64,000 bases of DNA from Mimachlamys varia (GCA_947623455.1 OX392540.1:27832410-27896409); one strand, 5' to 3'. Counted from the first letter of the stretch, positions 10,590 through 22,475 are shown. The notes: a model not told the origin generated them from the letters alone. A program made the numbers and translations.

Positions 10590-11840
10590 CAAGGATAATG
10601 CGAAATATAACCATTCGTGATTGTTGGAAGTGACGTTAAATTGTATGAAAATGGTAAGACTGTCAAGAGTTATTACGTGGAAGTTTAATTGGCGATATCA
10701 CAACTGAGGCCAGACTTACTGATTAGGTTTGGTGCGATGGGATTTGCTGTCAGAAAAGTCACGTAAGATTGAGTGCTTGCAAAGTTGTACAGACATAGTA
10801 AACAAATATTTTTCCATTGTAGATTCGGATGGCGTTATTTTGAGTTGTCACATACTTTACAGAGAAAACCCCATCATTTTGAACAATTTAACTTTGTCAT
10901 TTTTTACCTTTATTTAATAGTTTAGAAGTGCTCTCATAGTCCCTTAACGGAACTGATATGTGTTTGTAGAAAAGGAAATGCATTGCTTCGAATATGTATA
11001 GGTGGGAATTCGGAACCCAGATGCAAGGCAAAAAATTGGAACTCTTTGGTTGGAGAAACAACATTCTTCGCAGTGAATTAAAATGTCAATGTTTACCGCC
11101 CTTTTAACGCGGCCTTACTTTATAAAACACTACTGCTGTTCACATATATTTGTTTTTTTAATTTGCTACTGGAAAACAAACTGGCTTAGTTGATGCGTTA
11201 TCTGGCTCATCTCTAGATACATCAATGTTGTGGATTCGTTTCTCACCATCAGTCGATTGTCTTTCGTTGAAAGTACAGTCTAATCCCCGGTAGCCGTCTT
11301 CTTCAGATACGTGACAGGAACGCAAGCTTCAAAATCAAATCTGTTCAAATCAACATAATTAATGTTTCCAGGCAATGTTGCTCATGAAACGTTGGTATAT
11401 CTATAATATGGTCAATCTTCTTGTCGAGTATTACTAAAGTATACGGGCCCACATTCCCATGGAAGCTTACCCGACATCCGCGTGTGTCATTTGTTCGTAA
11501 TCAGCAGGGATTCGTGGACCCATCAACACGATTTTAACCCCAAATGCATGTCTCTCGTGACACACACGATTGTTTATCAGGGGACATACGTCCTCGTGTG
11601 TATATAGAGCCTGATTTACACACTGCCATCAATTTACCGTGAATAATTCATGTCCGTGCCGTTTTAGTCAGTGTCCTACAGCTTTGCGACAAATCTCATT
11701 CCTGCAACGTTGTACAGTTTCGTTGAGGATCTAACCACAGCGTGATGGGCAAACCGTACATTATTATATGAAAAAGGTCTCTACTTCTAAGGCTGCCCTA
11801 TCAGTTCAGTGCTGAAACGACTGTATAACGCTTCAGCATA
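10590..11840 (+). repeat. Family R, copy 1 (~1.25 kb)
   Basis: Long non-coding unit also found at 18.8-20.2 and 22.5-24.2 kb. Landmarks in order: 'ggcgatatcacaact', GGTTTGGTGCGATGGGATT, 'gtcacgtaag', 'aattggaactctttggttgg', 'aaacaaactggcttagttgatgcg', TCGTAATCAGCAGGGATTCG, 'tcgtgtgtatatagagcctga', 'tccgtgccgttttag', and GATGGGCAAACCGTACATTA, ending 'ctgccctatcagttcagtgctg'. No reading frame is conserved between copies by eye. Confidence 0.7.
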
Positions 11841-12004
11841 AACTCTTCTTAAATGATTTTCTACAATGCACAAGTTTGATTTTATAGATGTACGTGACAA
11901 ACACATGTGCTTGCGACGTTTAAAATTTGGTGATAATTACAATCTGCCTAAAGAAAAATGAGTATTTGGATTTCAAAATTTAGAGAAGTTATTTTGGATT
12001 TCAT

Positions 12005-12300
12005 ATTCACAAAATATGAACAAAGGAAATATTTACACGAAGACCCTTGTAAAAGTACAGAGATAATTAGACCATGTGGAAGAGTAAGCGTCGTCTTATT
12101 TATCGGCGACACCCGCCATGTAAATCTTGGACATATCCAAGTAAACATTAAGCCCTGAAAGTAAGAAGAGAGGCATCATTCTAAATCGCAAGTAATCACA
12201 CGTATGCGCATATTCAAAAACATCAATCTAAAACGCATACAAGGATGCAAAATATTTCTCAATAAGTCCAAGATGGCGACCATAAAGTTCATATGTCTCA
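12005..12300 (-). mobile_element. Family A copy, 3' part missing
   Basis: On the - strand this matches family A from the RT-tail end ('tttatggtcgccatctt') through GCGTCTTCTG-like and 'gtcctccttgt' segments to 'tcatatttt'. It lacks the usual 3' terminus. It directly precedes a B copy. Confidence 0.6.
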
Positions 12301-12317
12301 TAGGACAGTGTGTAAGA

Positions 12318-12630
12318 TGACGTAGCACACACATATGCTGCACTTTTTATATTTATAATATATTTAATAAATACAGTATGCCGAAATGAAAATGAATTAA
12401 ATTACATCATACAGCTGTTACGTCCTCCTAGGACTCTTCATTGATGCTAGGAGCCAAAAATTCTAAACTAATGAGGAACCAGAAGGGTCAGGTGCGTAAC
12501 ACCCTTTACTTTATCAATTTAGAAATGAATTCTGCATAATTTCAAATCGTGTACTACGAAATGTGTATATTATGTAGCGTGCAACTAATCAAAAGAGAAA
12601 AATGTGGCTATGGAGGCTGCAGCATTATCT
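12318..12630 (+). repeat. Repeat family B copy, both halves
   Basis: Head GATGACGTAGCACACACATA, then both halves through 'aaatcgtgtactacgaaatgtgtat' and GTGGCTATGGAGGCTGCAGC. It is close in structure to the other B copies, without the tandem junction. Confidence 0.75.
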
Positions 12631-12639
12631 TAAACCTGA

Positions 12640-13210
12640 CACCTATAAAACAAGAAAGAACCTTTGGTACTAAAACATCCACCATCACACACATTTCAAA
12701 CAACATTATATTGTTTAAGAATAGAATTTATTGGCATCATATTTTGCTGACATACATTATATATTTCTACGACGAAAAACAGAATACATCTTTCTCCTTA
12801 AAAGACACTTGTGTAACAGAACGCTTACTCTAATAATATATGAATTAATAGCTCGAGTTTCTTATGTGCGGCTTCCTTACGACATAGTTCGTATGTCATT
12901 CCAAAACGATACACAACAAATTATCCGTCGTTATAGAGCTTCGGCTGTTCGGTGCTGCCATTTTCGCGATCACTACTATTATTTATATTAATTGCTTAAA
13001 AAATTATCAACACAATAAAGGTCATTAGGGCCAAAAATGGTATATGAATTAATCTTTTTTATTAACTAATAGTCTTTAAGTAATTCAAAATTGTACAGAC
13101 CCTTATTGTTTCGAACATATATTTAATGCATGTTATGTTTTGTTTTTGTCGGGTCGTCTGAATGTCAACGCAATCCAACAAGAAGTGTTTAACTGTAAAT
13201 GGTTCTTGCG
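12640..13210. other. Intergenic, nothing recognised
   Basis: Overlapping open frames of 86-94 codons (12,549-12,991) partly cover the B copy and have no recognisable domain. No repeat or exon is supported. Confidence 0.35.
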
Positions 13211-13214
13211 CTAA

Positions 13215-13400
13215 CTACTAGCATCCAACAATTTAAATACTTTCGAACCACGTACATGTAGTCATTTACAGCTGAGTGAACTTGAACAAGTTGGCTGTCT
13301 TGTTCAAAGCTACACAACTGTATCGCACGTGTATGGAACACGTAGTTCTTTGGTCACGACCCCAAGGCCTTATCATCAGACCTTTAAGGGTAAGATCTAG
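13215..13400 (-). mobile_element. Degraded SINE type 6
   Basis: On the - strand, 'ggtctgatgataaggccttggggtcgtgaccaaag' is a decayed tRNA-like head. It is followed by 'ttgaacaagacag', TCACTCAGCTGTAAATGA and 'acgtggttcg', the same order as the well-preserved copy at 60.26 kb. It is embedded in a larger block repeated at 21.7 kb. Confidence 0.5.
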
Positions 13401-14425
13401 TTGTAAACTTTTGTCTGTCATTAAATCATTTGTTATTTTGTAATTACTGGAGACTGTTAGATTGATGTATTAGGTAAAGGTCATATTAACAACAAGAGAC
13501 ATTCAAAAAGTTCCCCATGTGTCTTAATAAAGTTAGTTAACGAGGGAAAGGTCAAGTGTTTTATGTCGATAGGGAAACATAATATTATAACGCAATACAC
13601 ACCCACCAAACAGTGTTATTTACAGAATACTAAAACACGGAAGATTCCAGCTATATTAACAAAACTTCATAAAATTCTCTTCTACTTTTACCAGAGTCTC
13701 CATGTGAATCTTTCGTTTGAGCCTATTTTGCGTCTGGTTTAATCGATTGTGTACGGATTATGGTTTTGTTGACGCTTTGTTTTTTCTCTATTTTTTTTCA
13801 TATCTATAATAGGAAAGACATGACGAATAATTATTATGCAAGTTAACTTATGCGTTGTATCTGTAGATTGACAAAGTGAAATTTTCAAACTTATATGTAG
13901 CGTTTTGTAAGCTGCAAGTATTTTGACGTTTTACGGCGTTATAATCGATATATTTTGTCATTGTATTGCCCTTGGAACTTTCTTTCTCGTCAGACATAGA
14001 ATATACTGAGTAAGGGGTACAAAAAACCAGAAACATAAAGTTGAAATAATGTCGAAATATATAAAAATCAAAGGAAAGGTTTTTGGAAATGTATGATACA
14101 TGTACCTGTCCACAGAGATCAATTGAATACAAATAACCGCATGATTGATCGCACTAATACTATCAAACAAACGTTTCATGAAGGGTACATTATACAATCT
14201 GTCACGCGATTGTTGATCGGGATGTAAAATTGTGTTAAAACCGTTTAAACGTAAAGATTTATTGCATGAAGGTTTAATGGCGATATCAAAACTCTGACTG
14301 TAGTTTGGTTTGGTGTGACATGGCTGTCAGAAACGTCATGTAAAAGTGAGTATTTGTAAACTTAAAACGTACACATCTATAAAACACATTTCACATTTTC
14401 CCCAAGCTATCGAAGTCATCGTAAA
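13400..14425 (+). repeat. Block X, duplicated at 21.85-22.70 kb
   Basis: Shares order and sequence with 21,850-22,700: 'agatctagttgtaaac', 'gattgatgtattaggtaaaggtcatatta', 'attccagctatattaac', 'gatacatgtacctgtccacagagatcaattgaa', and then the beginning of family R (14,165-14,425: 'acattatacaatctgtcacgcg', 'ggcgatatcaaaactc', GTCAGAAACGTCATGTAAAA). This copy carries an inserted 3' fragment of family A. Confidence 0.6.
13680..13800 (+). mobile_element. Family A, strongly 5'-truncated copy
   Basis: Only the last ~120 bases of A are present, from 'tacttttaccagagtctcc' through 'ggtttaatcgattgtg' to 'ttgttgacgctttg' and a T-rich end. It interrupts block X relative to its partner at 22.15 kb. Confidence 0.6.
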
Positions 14426-14560
14426 ACTTCAAAGTACTTGAACCATGCAAAACATTACAAGTAACCAGAAATTCAAAGTTAACTTGCATCATTTTTGTTA
14501 GTCTTATATAGCCTCTCCTGTAATTTGAATGACGTTTTAATTTTTTTTTTTTTTTTTTTA

Positions 14561-15582
14561 AATTAAAATGCATATCCTAATTCTTAATCCGTTATAAGAC
14601 AGAGAATAACGGAGGGACAAAAGGATCTGCATTTCAATCAATTGGTTTTTTTTACATTATATATATAAAATTGTTCATCGTGTTGGAGTGTAGGCGTCCA
14701 CAAGGTCATTTTATAACAAATGTCTAAATAGGTTACCATGGCGAAATAAGCAAAATAGATAACAAAGTTACCGTCAGAAATGAAGAACCAAACATTTTAG
14801 ACAGATTTCTTTCTTATGTAAATGTAACAAACACACGTCTGCTTGCTACGTTTTGAAAGTTGGTATTAAACCCTAAGCTTATGTGCAAAATGAAAAGAAG
14901 TAGATAACAAGATTAAGGGCTGAGTAAACTGTAACAAGTAAACTGCCTTTTTTCAAATATACAACACTGTGTAATGACATAAATCGAAGTTACGATCCTT
15001 CGGTCACGAGCCCGGCGTCCTACCACCGTACCTCTATCAGCCAAGCTGTAGTTGTGTTTAATTGATATTCTGTAATCACTGGAGACCGTTGACGGGAGAA
15101 TGATGTGATTGGTGTATTGGGTAAACGTCCTATCGACAACCAGAGCCATCTAAAATGCATTCCCTGTGTCTATGATAATAATTTGTTATTCCCAGTAACA
15201 TGATGTGGCTTTATTCCCACTCCTTATCTGTATTCGTTATCAACTTGACTTTTGTTTACACAATTCCAGACAATTATCGTGGGTCTAGAGGGAAGATAAA
15301 TAGTACCATTAGAAAGACATTCGTCTTACATGTTTGGTTCTTCATTTTTGTCAATAAATTTGTTATCTATCTTTTTAGTTTGACACGATGACATATTTTG
15401 ACATTTGTTTCAGTTACAACATGACCTTGTATAAATCTAAATGTACACAATACCAACACAATTAATACATAATTAAAAAAAATGATAAAACAATCTGATT
15501 GTAATGCAGATCCTATTGTCGCTCCGTTATTTACCGTCTTATGAAACGGAGTGAAATTAAGGATACACATTTTAATCAGATT
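14561..15582. mobile_element. Element E: ~1.02 kb with ~85-bp terminal inverted repeats
   Basis: The left end (14,561-14,646) and right end (15,496-15,582) are imperfect inverted copies. Both contain, outside to inside, ATTAAAATG(C/T)(A)TATCCT, 'ataagac', AATAACGGAG, GACAA(A/T)AGGATCTGCAT and 'caatcagattg'-like sequence. The interior has no long frame but includes a decayed SINE type 6 (about 14,900-15,060, - strand; CACGAGCCCGGCGTCCTACC). It looks like a non-autonomous DNA transposon. Solo end-like fragments occur at 6.16 and 63.1 kb, and a half copy at 25.8 kb. Confidence 0.6.
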
Positions 15583-15589
15583 GTGACAA

Positions 15590-16860
15590 CATGTAAGATA
15601 CCAGTTTAACGATTAAAACTTCATTTATTATTTATTATTTCTCTTAATATTACGAAAATATCCTAAGCTTGTGTCATTGAAGTATCTTAATTAAAATTCG
15701 TTGTATTACTCTTTTTTTCTGACATTGAACAAATCATCTTACGTCATTCCGTTTGGCTAATGGTGAATCTCTATAAGGATCCAGACAACGTTATTTAAGA
15801 TAAATCTCACCCAAGGACTGGTTTGTTTTGTTTTTACGTTGTGTAATCGTCAATCGATAATTTGAGTCCATAAAAACAAGAAACAAAATGTTAAATCTCA
15901 GACGTTAAAATCGTTAAAGGTCACATTACATCAATAGCTAAGGGTCTTTTAATGAACATGTTGTATCTAAAGAGATTACTAAATATGAATAACCAAAGGA
16001 TTGTACAAAAGACGCCAACGAGAATAGCACCTTTATAATAAGAAATAAGAAAAGTAGAGCCAAGTAATTAATTAAACTATTTCGTCCTCCTAGGACTCGT
16101 TCATGACGCTAAACAATGGCTAAAAATGGAAGCCTTGAAGGCGACTGAGGAAACAAAACTAACCGCGAGAAACGTCTGAACCAAGATTTATTGCATAGGA
16201 ACTGTATCAAATGAATGTTGAAAAATGGTATATTATATAATATGTCATGTGTTTCTGTGAAATTACCCAATTTAATCACGTTTGAAATCGTCCTATATTT
16301 GACTGTAAATGGTTGATCGCAGAATTACGCCATGTTTGTCGTGTCGGTATAGAGTTAAAATATATTGTGATTACAAGGCATGTCCTTGACACGTTACCTT
16401 ATAGACGATGGAATCCTTAATGTATCTTCACACTTTTACTCAACAGTATTATCTATCGTGTCTTACAGCATGCAGTATTTTTTTAGGGCCAAGCGGATAT
16501 TACTATTTTAGGGAAGGTTTGCCATTTCATTAAAAATCAAAACATGATAAAATCGAGACTTGCATCTTATAGGAAACTATTGATGACATTTAAGTGTAAG
16601 GGGGAATAAAACAAAACTTGAATAAGTTTCATTAAAATTCATTAAGATAATTTAGAAAATATGTGAAAAATTCAAACAATCGATGAATAGATTGGAACGA
16701 TGAAAACAATGAGGTGCTGTCTTGAAAATTTAAATGTGTAAAACATTCCTTCAGAAGCATTTGGTTGAATAAAGTATTGTTAAGCTGGTTGAAGCGTCAT
16801 CACTATACGTGCTGTCCTTGAATAGAGGCGTCATCACTATAGGTGATGTTGATGATTCTG
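15590..16860 (+). repeat. Block D, copy 1
   Basis: Begins 'acatgtaagataccag'. Landmarks: 'tttctgacattgaacaaat', 'tataaggatccagacaacgtt', 'gataaatctcacccaagga', 'gtttttacgttgtgtaa', a B-like piece at about 16,078-16,130 (ATTTCGTCCTCCTAGGACTC), 'cgcagaattacgccatgtttg' and 'caaacaatcgatgaatag'. A second + copy lies at 27.2-28.7 kb, a short one at 24.2-24.4 kb and an inverted partial copy at 25.1-25.7 kb. No coding potential was seen. Confidence 0.65.
16793..16855. repeat. Two-unit relative of the 34-bp minisatellite
   Basis: Two adjacent units of GCGTCATCACTATA(C/G)GTG(C/A)TG followed by 'tccttgaatagag', identical in design to the array at 29.6-31.2 kb. It sits at the end of block D copy 1, while the large array lies just beyond block D copy 2. 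Confidence 0.75.
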
Positions 16861-16956
16861 TTTTGTTCCTGGCAAACAAAGCATATCAGACGATACTAAT
16901 ACCCCCGCGCTTTAATGGTCATTTGACTATACAATGTATTTAATTTTAGTTGTTTA

Positions 16957-17195
16957 TATAAAAGTTATTTATTTTACAACAATTATGAAACAAGTTATAC
17001 AACTTATATTAATCACTCTTGTTGGCCCGGATATTAGCGCGCGAGGGGTCTTATTGTGGGAGGAAACTGGAGTACCCGGAGAAAACCCACGTAGTCGGGC
17101 AGGTGACCCAAAACCTTTTCACGTCCGGACGGGGAGTCGAACCCCGGCCGCCTTGGTGAAAGGCAAGTGCGCTATCCACTGCACCACACTGTTGT
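16957..17195 (-). mobile_element. SINE type 1 (tRNA-derived)
   Basis: On the - strand: tRNA-like head (17,192-17,120) with A-box-like TGGTGCAGTGGATAGCGCA and B-box GGGGTTCGACTCCCC, then GTGGGTTTTCTCCGGGTACT and 'ccagtttcctcccacaataagacc', then a tail with TTGTAAAATAAATAA. The central CCGGGTACTCC/TTTCCTCCCACA block resembles conserved SINE core domains known from animals; I cannot assign the exact superfamily. The 176-codon + open frame across it is antisense noise. Confidence 0.85.
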
Positions 17196-17775
17196 TTATG
17201 ATATTAACATATTTGACCCCTGAGACTTTGAAAGTAAGTCAAGGTCATTTGAACAAACTTAGTAGCCCTTCATCCCAGCAACCTTCTGGCCAAATATCAG
17301 GCTTGAACCGTTCGGTTAGTGAGAAGTTGCCTAAATATTTTAAAATATTTGACCCCTACGACCTTGAAAGTAGGTCAAGGTCATTCATTTGCACAAACGA
17401 AGTAGGATCTCATCCAAGCATTTCTACAGACCAAATATCAGAACCCAGGGCGTTTAGTTTGTAGCACTCCATCCCAGGAACCTACCAGCCAAATATCTTT
17501 AACCTGGGCTTTTCGGTTAGTTAGGAGAAGAATGCTAAATTGCTGGGGTTTGTTTTACATATTTGACCCCTGTGACCTTACAAGTGAGTTAATGTCATTG
17601 ATATGAAGAAATTTTGGAGCACTCTATCCAAGGTACCTACAGGTCAATTCTCAGCATCATGTACCTTTTGGTTATTAAGAATGTTAAAGGAAAAGTTTAC
17701 CAACGGCTGGCGACGACGGACGAAGCACGATGGCAATAGGTCATCCTGACTCTTCGGGTCAGATGACCTAAATTT
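17195..17775 (+). repeat. Tandem 'TTTGACCCC..AGGTCAAGGTCAT' repeat ending in a hairpin
   Basis: Three diverged units of about 180 bases, each with 'atatttgacccc', 'gaccttgaaagta', AGGTCAAGGTCAT, 'catcccag.aacct' and 'ccaaatatcag'. It ends with GACGACGGACGAAGCACGAT and a stem-loop at 17,738-17,769 (AGGTCATCCTGAC/GGTCAGATGACCT). This is a widespread molluscan repeat type from memory; its function is unknown. Confidence 0.7.
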
Positions 17776-17899
17776 ACAAAATGAAAGGGAAATGTTGGTG
17801 TATAGATAAGACATGTTTATATGAAACGGTATGCGTCCGAGATAAAAGTTACTTTTATGATTGCGCCATCATTCTTTTAACAGTAGAAGTTAAATGTAT

Positions 17900-18720
17900 T
17901 TTTACCACGAAATATAATCTTGAACAAGGTATGTTTGTGAACATTTTCGTGAGGTTTCATGACAATCAGCTGAGGACTTAAGCCTGTAGAGCGGTGACAT
18001 CCAAATTTCATTTTGCTGTAAAGGTGACCTTGATTTTGATCGCAGAAGGTTGAAATACAAACACATACAAGAGGTGATATTTGTTAACACTAGGGTGAAG
18101 TTAAGTGTCAATCAGCCTGTAGAGCTGTAACATCAGTTCTGTCAATTTATTTTTTTATAGTAACAGTGACCTACTTTTTAACAGCAGCAGATTGAAACCC
18201 TAACTTGTACAAGAGATGATGTTTGTGAACACATATGTTTTCTTCCATGCCAAACGGTTGATAAATGAAACCTGTAGATCAGTGACGACAATTTTGTGTC
18301 TGTTTTTATATCTAGTGAGGCGACCTAGTTTTTAACTGCAGCGAATTTAATCGTGAACACTTGGGAAAAGTTTATTGTCGATCAGTTTAGAAATGCAGCC
18401 TGTAAATTGGTGACATTATATATTAAGCCAGGTTCTGTTTATTAACGTCGACCTAGTTTTTGACCGCAGAAGTTTTAAAAGCAAATTTGTATGAGGGATA
18501 ATGGCTGTGAATACTTGTCTGAAGTTAATGGTCAATAAATTGAGAAATGCAGCCTGTACAGTGGTGACATTATAGATTCTGTCACTTTCTATTTATAAAT
18601 ACGGTGACCTAGTTTTATCCGCAGCAGGTAGAAACGCCAACTCCTACAATGCATGCTGATTGTTAACACTCGTGAGGTGTCATGCCAGTCGGTCGAGAAG
18701 TACATATTGTAGACCGTTGG
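17900..18720 (+). repeat. Diverged tandem array, ~120-150 bp units
   Basis: About six units, each with 'gtgacctagttttt(g/a)ac(c/t)gcag', 'agattgaaa', 'acttgtacaagagatgat', 'tttgtgaacac', 'aagtt.a.tgtcaatcag' and 'gcctgtagag..gtgacat'. Units share order but only moderate identity, suggesting an old array. It ends next to a palindrome-rich CGTACGT stretch (18,735-18,770). Confidence 0.65.
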
Positions 18721-18819
18721 CGTTTTTGGGGATACGTACGTGCGTAATTACAAACGTTCGTACGTACGAAGTCATTCCCTATATACATTCGACGCGAGTG
18801 TATAAATAAACGTCTCAGA

Positions 18820-20190
18820 AAGGTACATTATACAATTTGCCACATGCTTGTTGGTTGGGATGATATTTTGTGGAATAATGGTTCAAATGTCAAGATATCC
18901 TGATAGTTTTATTGGCTATATCACAACTAGAACAGATTTGGTTTGGTTCGATGGGATTGGCTGAAAGAAAGGTCACGTAAATGTGAGTACATATAGATTT
19001 ACAATATACAAATCAATAAAACACATTTTACAACTTTCCCCACATTTATGTCCGGTTGGCGTTGTTCTGTGTTGTCACATTTTAAGATTTCAACTTTAGC
19101 CTAGCGTAATAATTTAGAAGTGATCATTTCCTTTATGGAGTCGTGAAAAAGGAACAATATTGCTTCGTGAATAGTTACAACTATTTAGGAATTTGATAAA
19201 CAAAACATCTCGAAGGCAGAAAAATTGAAACTTGATTGGGTTGGAAAACCACACTGCGCGTAACGCTTATAAATAAACCCTCAATGTGTTACATGTTTTC
19301 AAGACCATAAGAACACCACTTTACCACAGAGGATTTTGATCCACGCTTACCAGTTCTTTTCCAGTCATGATATTTTTTATTAACATTGTAACATAATGTG
19401 TTTTGAAAGTTTCCAAAAAACAAATTGACTTGGTTGATGCGTTATTTCTTTCGTTGCTTAATACATCCAGGTTGCCGTTCCATTGCCCATCCCCAGCCCA
19501 TGTCAGTCCACGAACCAACAACATGACAGTTTTAAGACTGACAATGATATGTTTAAGTCATCCTTTCGCAATATTTTTCTTTCGTCTGTAGTATTATCCT
19601 ATTCCCCTGGTATCCGTTTGCAGCTGTCGTTGGACTTGGGCAAAGACGTAAAATAACAAACACGTTTTTCAAGTTTTACATAGACATTTTATATCATTTC
19701 AACTTTTCAGGCGCATTTTTCTCGTAATCTTGAAATATATTTATATTCTGTCCATTTCTAATCCGCTCCATGTAAATACATCCGACAATTGTGTGTGTCA
19801 TTTGATCGTAATATACAGGGATTTTAGGACCCTACAAAACAGTTATGGTCGGTTATGTAGTACAAGTTTCGACAGCTGAATTAGTAGGTTTCTCTCGTGA
19901 CACAGAAAGGGATGTTTAATAAGGAATATGTGTCGTCGTGTATAAATATAGAGCCATAATAAGATACCAATGATTAGTTCTGATATACGCCGTTTTAGTT
20001 TAGTCTGCCTCCTACAGCTTCGCGACAAAAATAAGCCACGATCCTACAACATTGTATAATATGGTTGAGGATTGGCATTAGCGAATTCAAGTATAGTGTG
20101 ATGGGCAAACCGTACATTATTGTTGTGGAAACGGTTTCTACTTCTTAGTTTGCCCTATCATATCAGTGCTGAATACTAATATACCCGGTT
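18820..20190 (+). repeat. Family R, copy 2
   Basis: Same landmark order as the copies at 10.6 and 22.5 kb: 'acattatacaatttgccac', 'ggctatatcacaact', GGTTTGGTTCGATGGGATTG, 'aattgaaacttgattgggttgg', AAACAAATTGACTTGGTTGATGCG, 'tcgtaatatacagggattt', 'cgtcgtgtataaatatagagcc' and TGTGATGGGCAAACCGTACATTA. The short open frames here are not conserved with the other copies. Confidence 0.7.
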
Positions 20191-20335
20191 TTATTCTTTG
20201 TGGGGGATGCCCACTAAAAACACTCCTTTAATATATGAGTTATACCGTAATGGATGATGTGTACAAGTTCTGTTTACTAAGTATATAATAGTATGGTCAG
20301 TGAAACAGTCACACCTTTTTTAAGGAAAGTGGGTG

Positions 20336-20570
20336 GTCGGGTGGTGCAGTGGATAGCGCACTTGCCTTTCACCAAGGCGGCCGGGGTTCGATTCCCCGAT
20401 CGGACGTGAAAAGGTCCGGGGTCACCTGCCCGACCACGTGGGTTTTCTCCGGGTACTTCGGTTTCCTCCCACAATAAGACCCCTCGCGCGCTAGCATCCG
20501 GGCCAACAAGAGTGATTAATATAAGTTGTATAGCTTGTTTCATAATTGTTGTAAAATAAATAAAGTTTAT
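20336..20570 (+). mobile_element. SINE type 1, best-preserved copy
   Basis: tRNA-like head with A-box GGTGCAGTGGATAGCGCACT and B-box GGGGTTCGATTCCCCG, the core GTGGGTTTTCTCCGGGTACT, then 'tttcctcccacaataagacccctcgcgcgctag' and a tail ending TTGTAAAATAAATAAAG. The intact internal promoter boxes make this the best reference copy in the window. Confidence 0.88.
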
Positions 20571-20630
20571 ATTATATGAAGGAAAGTTTAAATCCTAGAG
20601 TTGAAATAATTTTTCGTTTTTGTTGTTAAC

Positions 20631-20688
20631 TGGTGTGTAAACTGAAATTTACGTTGAAATATCTGTATAAAATTCAGTTTACACACCA
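20631..20688. repeat. Perfect 16-bp hairpin
   Basis: TGGTGTGTAAACTGAA at 20,631-20,646 and its exact reverse complement at 20,673-20,688, separated by 26 bases. No flanking element was recognised. Confidence 0.8.
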
Positions 20689-20689
20689 T

Positions 20690-21720
20690 TTTTTATATTC
20701 ACATTTTGACATTTTAAAATTGATTTGCGCAACTTAGAAAAGTAACAACCGTCAGTTATTGAACGTTATACGCACTGACGGAATAGCTGACAACTGATTG
20801 AATACCAAAATAGCTGATTCCAATTTGGCGGGAAAGGTTGTCACCTTCACGAAGTAACAGAATATAGTCCACAATAACATTGTTTGTAACCATTAGACTT
20901 TGAAGATGGGTTTTTTTCATAATTATATTGCTTTCATTTGCTTATTAATGTTTTATAAAATCAAGTTCATTCAAAGTTTGAATTGAAGGTAACAAATTAA
21001 CAATGCGCTACATTAAAAGCGCAAGCATGATAGTGGCCGGCTTGTATTCATACACGCTGGACTAACGTTTACCGAAGTGTAAACGTCAGAACCGTTGGTA
21101 GCACCATATAGGGAATACACACCAGAAATGTAAATATATGTATATGATAGTATGTGCTAAATTTTACCATTCGCGTCTTTGGTCGGAGATTTGACTATTT
21201 TTATTGATGCAATTTCCTTAGTGTTTCACTATAATTTCATGAACATGTGTATACTATGCCATGTTCTTCATCTTGGATACAATAAAGCCAATAATAAAAA
21301 AAATATCAAATTACATTGTACATAGGGAGTATAGTATGTAAATTATTAATCTGACACCTATATAAAAGGATTCTCTGGCGACAATATATCCGCCATGTTA
21401 TAGGCATCATGCTTTGTCGACACTCGTACAGTGTGTTTATATAACGTAAACATAAAATGTCCCCAAACAACGATCCTAGAGTAACAGGACTACCAATCTA
21501 ATAATAATTGTATTTATAATTGTATGATCTTTTAGTTCGCTTTGTCGCAACCAACTTAGTAGCTCATCTCATTCACTAGATGTTATGCGTGGTTGTAGAG
21601 CGTTTAAACCAGCTAATATATTTCACAACTCCATAGGGAGGATGCAGTCGGTGCTGCCAGTTCGGCACTCGTAACAATCATTCAACAATATTAGCACTTT
21701 CGAAAAGCTTATTTATAGCC
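20690..21720. other. Intergenic, nothing firmly recognised
   Basis: AT-rich. Near 21,270-21,305, 'ggatacaataaagccaataataaaa' could be the 3' end of an old retroelement, but support is thin. Confidence 0.3.
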
Positions 21721-22475
21721 GAGAAGAATGGAACAAGATGTAAGCCCTTTTGTTCAAACATACAATACTCTGTCGATACGTGAATAGATTCTGTGACTCA
21801 TCGGTCACGACCCCTTATCGTCAGGCTGCCGCACCTCTATCAACCCTTCAGTGGTAAGGTATAGTTGTGAAATTTCGGCTGCATCAAGTCATTTCTTATT
21901 CTGTAAAATTTGCGTAGTGTTTGATTGAAGTATTTGATAAGCGTCATATTAAGAACCACAACCACTTAAAAGATCTCCATGTGAATTAATATTGTTAGTT
22001 ATCAAGTCAAAAGTCAAACGTTTTTATTTTTTAGGGTAACATATTTTAACATTTTTCTAGGGAACATTATGACCATGTTAACACCAATTATTACGCATTA
22101 CATACAAAGTAAACAATGCTATTGACAGAATGCAAAAATAAATATGAACTATTCCAGCTAAATAATTAAACTCATTTCTTTAACAGGAAAGGATATCAAG
22201 AAAAACAGAATGTTAGTTATATTAAGCATTGTATCTTAATTGACCGAGTGATATTTCCAGTTTCAGGATTGTCAAACATGGAACGTACTGAATAAAAGCT
22301 TAGAAACCAGAAACAAATAGTTAAAACGTTTTACAAATGTCAAACTATAAAAAGCAAACGAAGCATTTTTGAAACATGTGATACCTTTTCACAGAGATCA
22401 GTTGAATGTAAATAATCACATGACTGATTGATTAATAAACTAACAAAAAACCGATTTATGAAGAATACGTCATAC
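21720..22475 (+). repeat. Block X, copy 2, starting with a degraded SINE type 6
   Basis: A - strand SINE type 6 remnant (about 21,725-21,850: 'ctcatcggtcacgaccccttatcg', CCGCACCTCTATCAACC) is followed by the block X landmarks seen at 13.4-14.2 kb. It is uninterrupted by the A fragment that splits the other copy. Confidence 0.55.

Noticed and set aside
16934..17464. 176-codon + strand open frame
   Set aside because: It runs antisense through SINE type 1 and into the TTTGACCCC tandem repeat; no domain.
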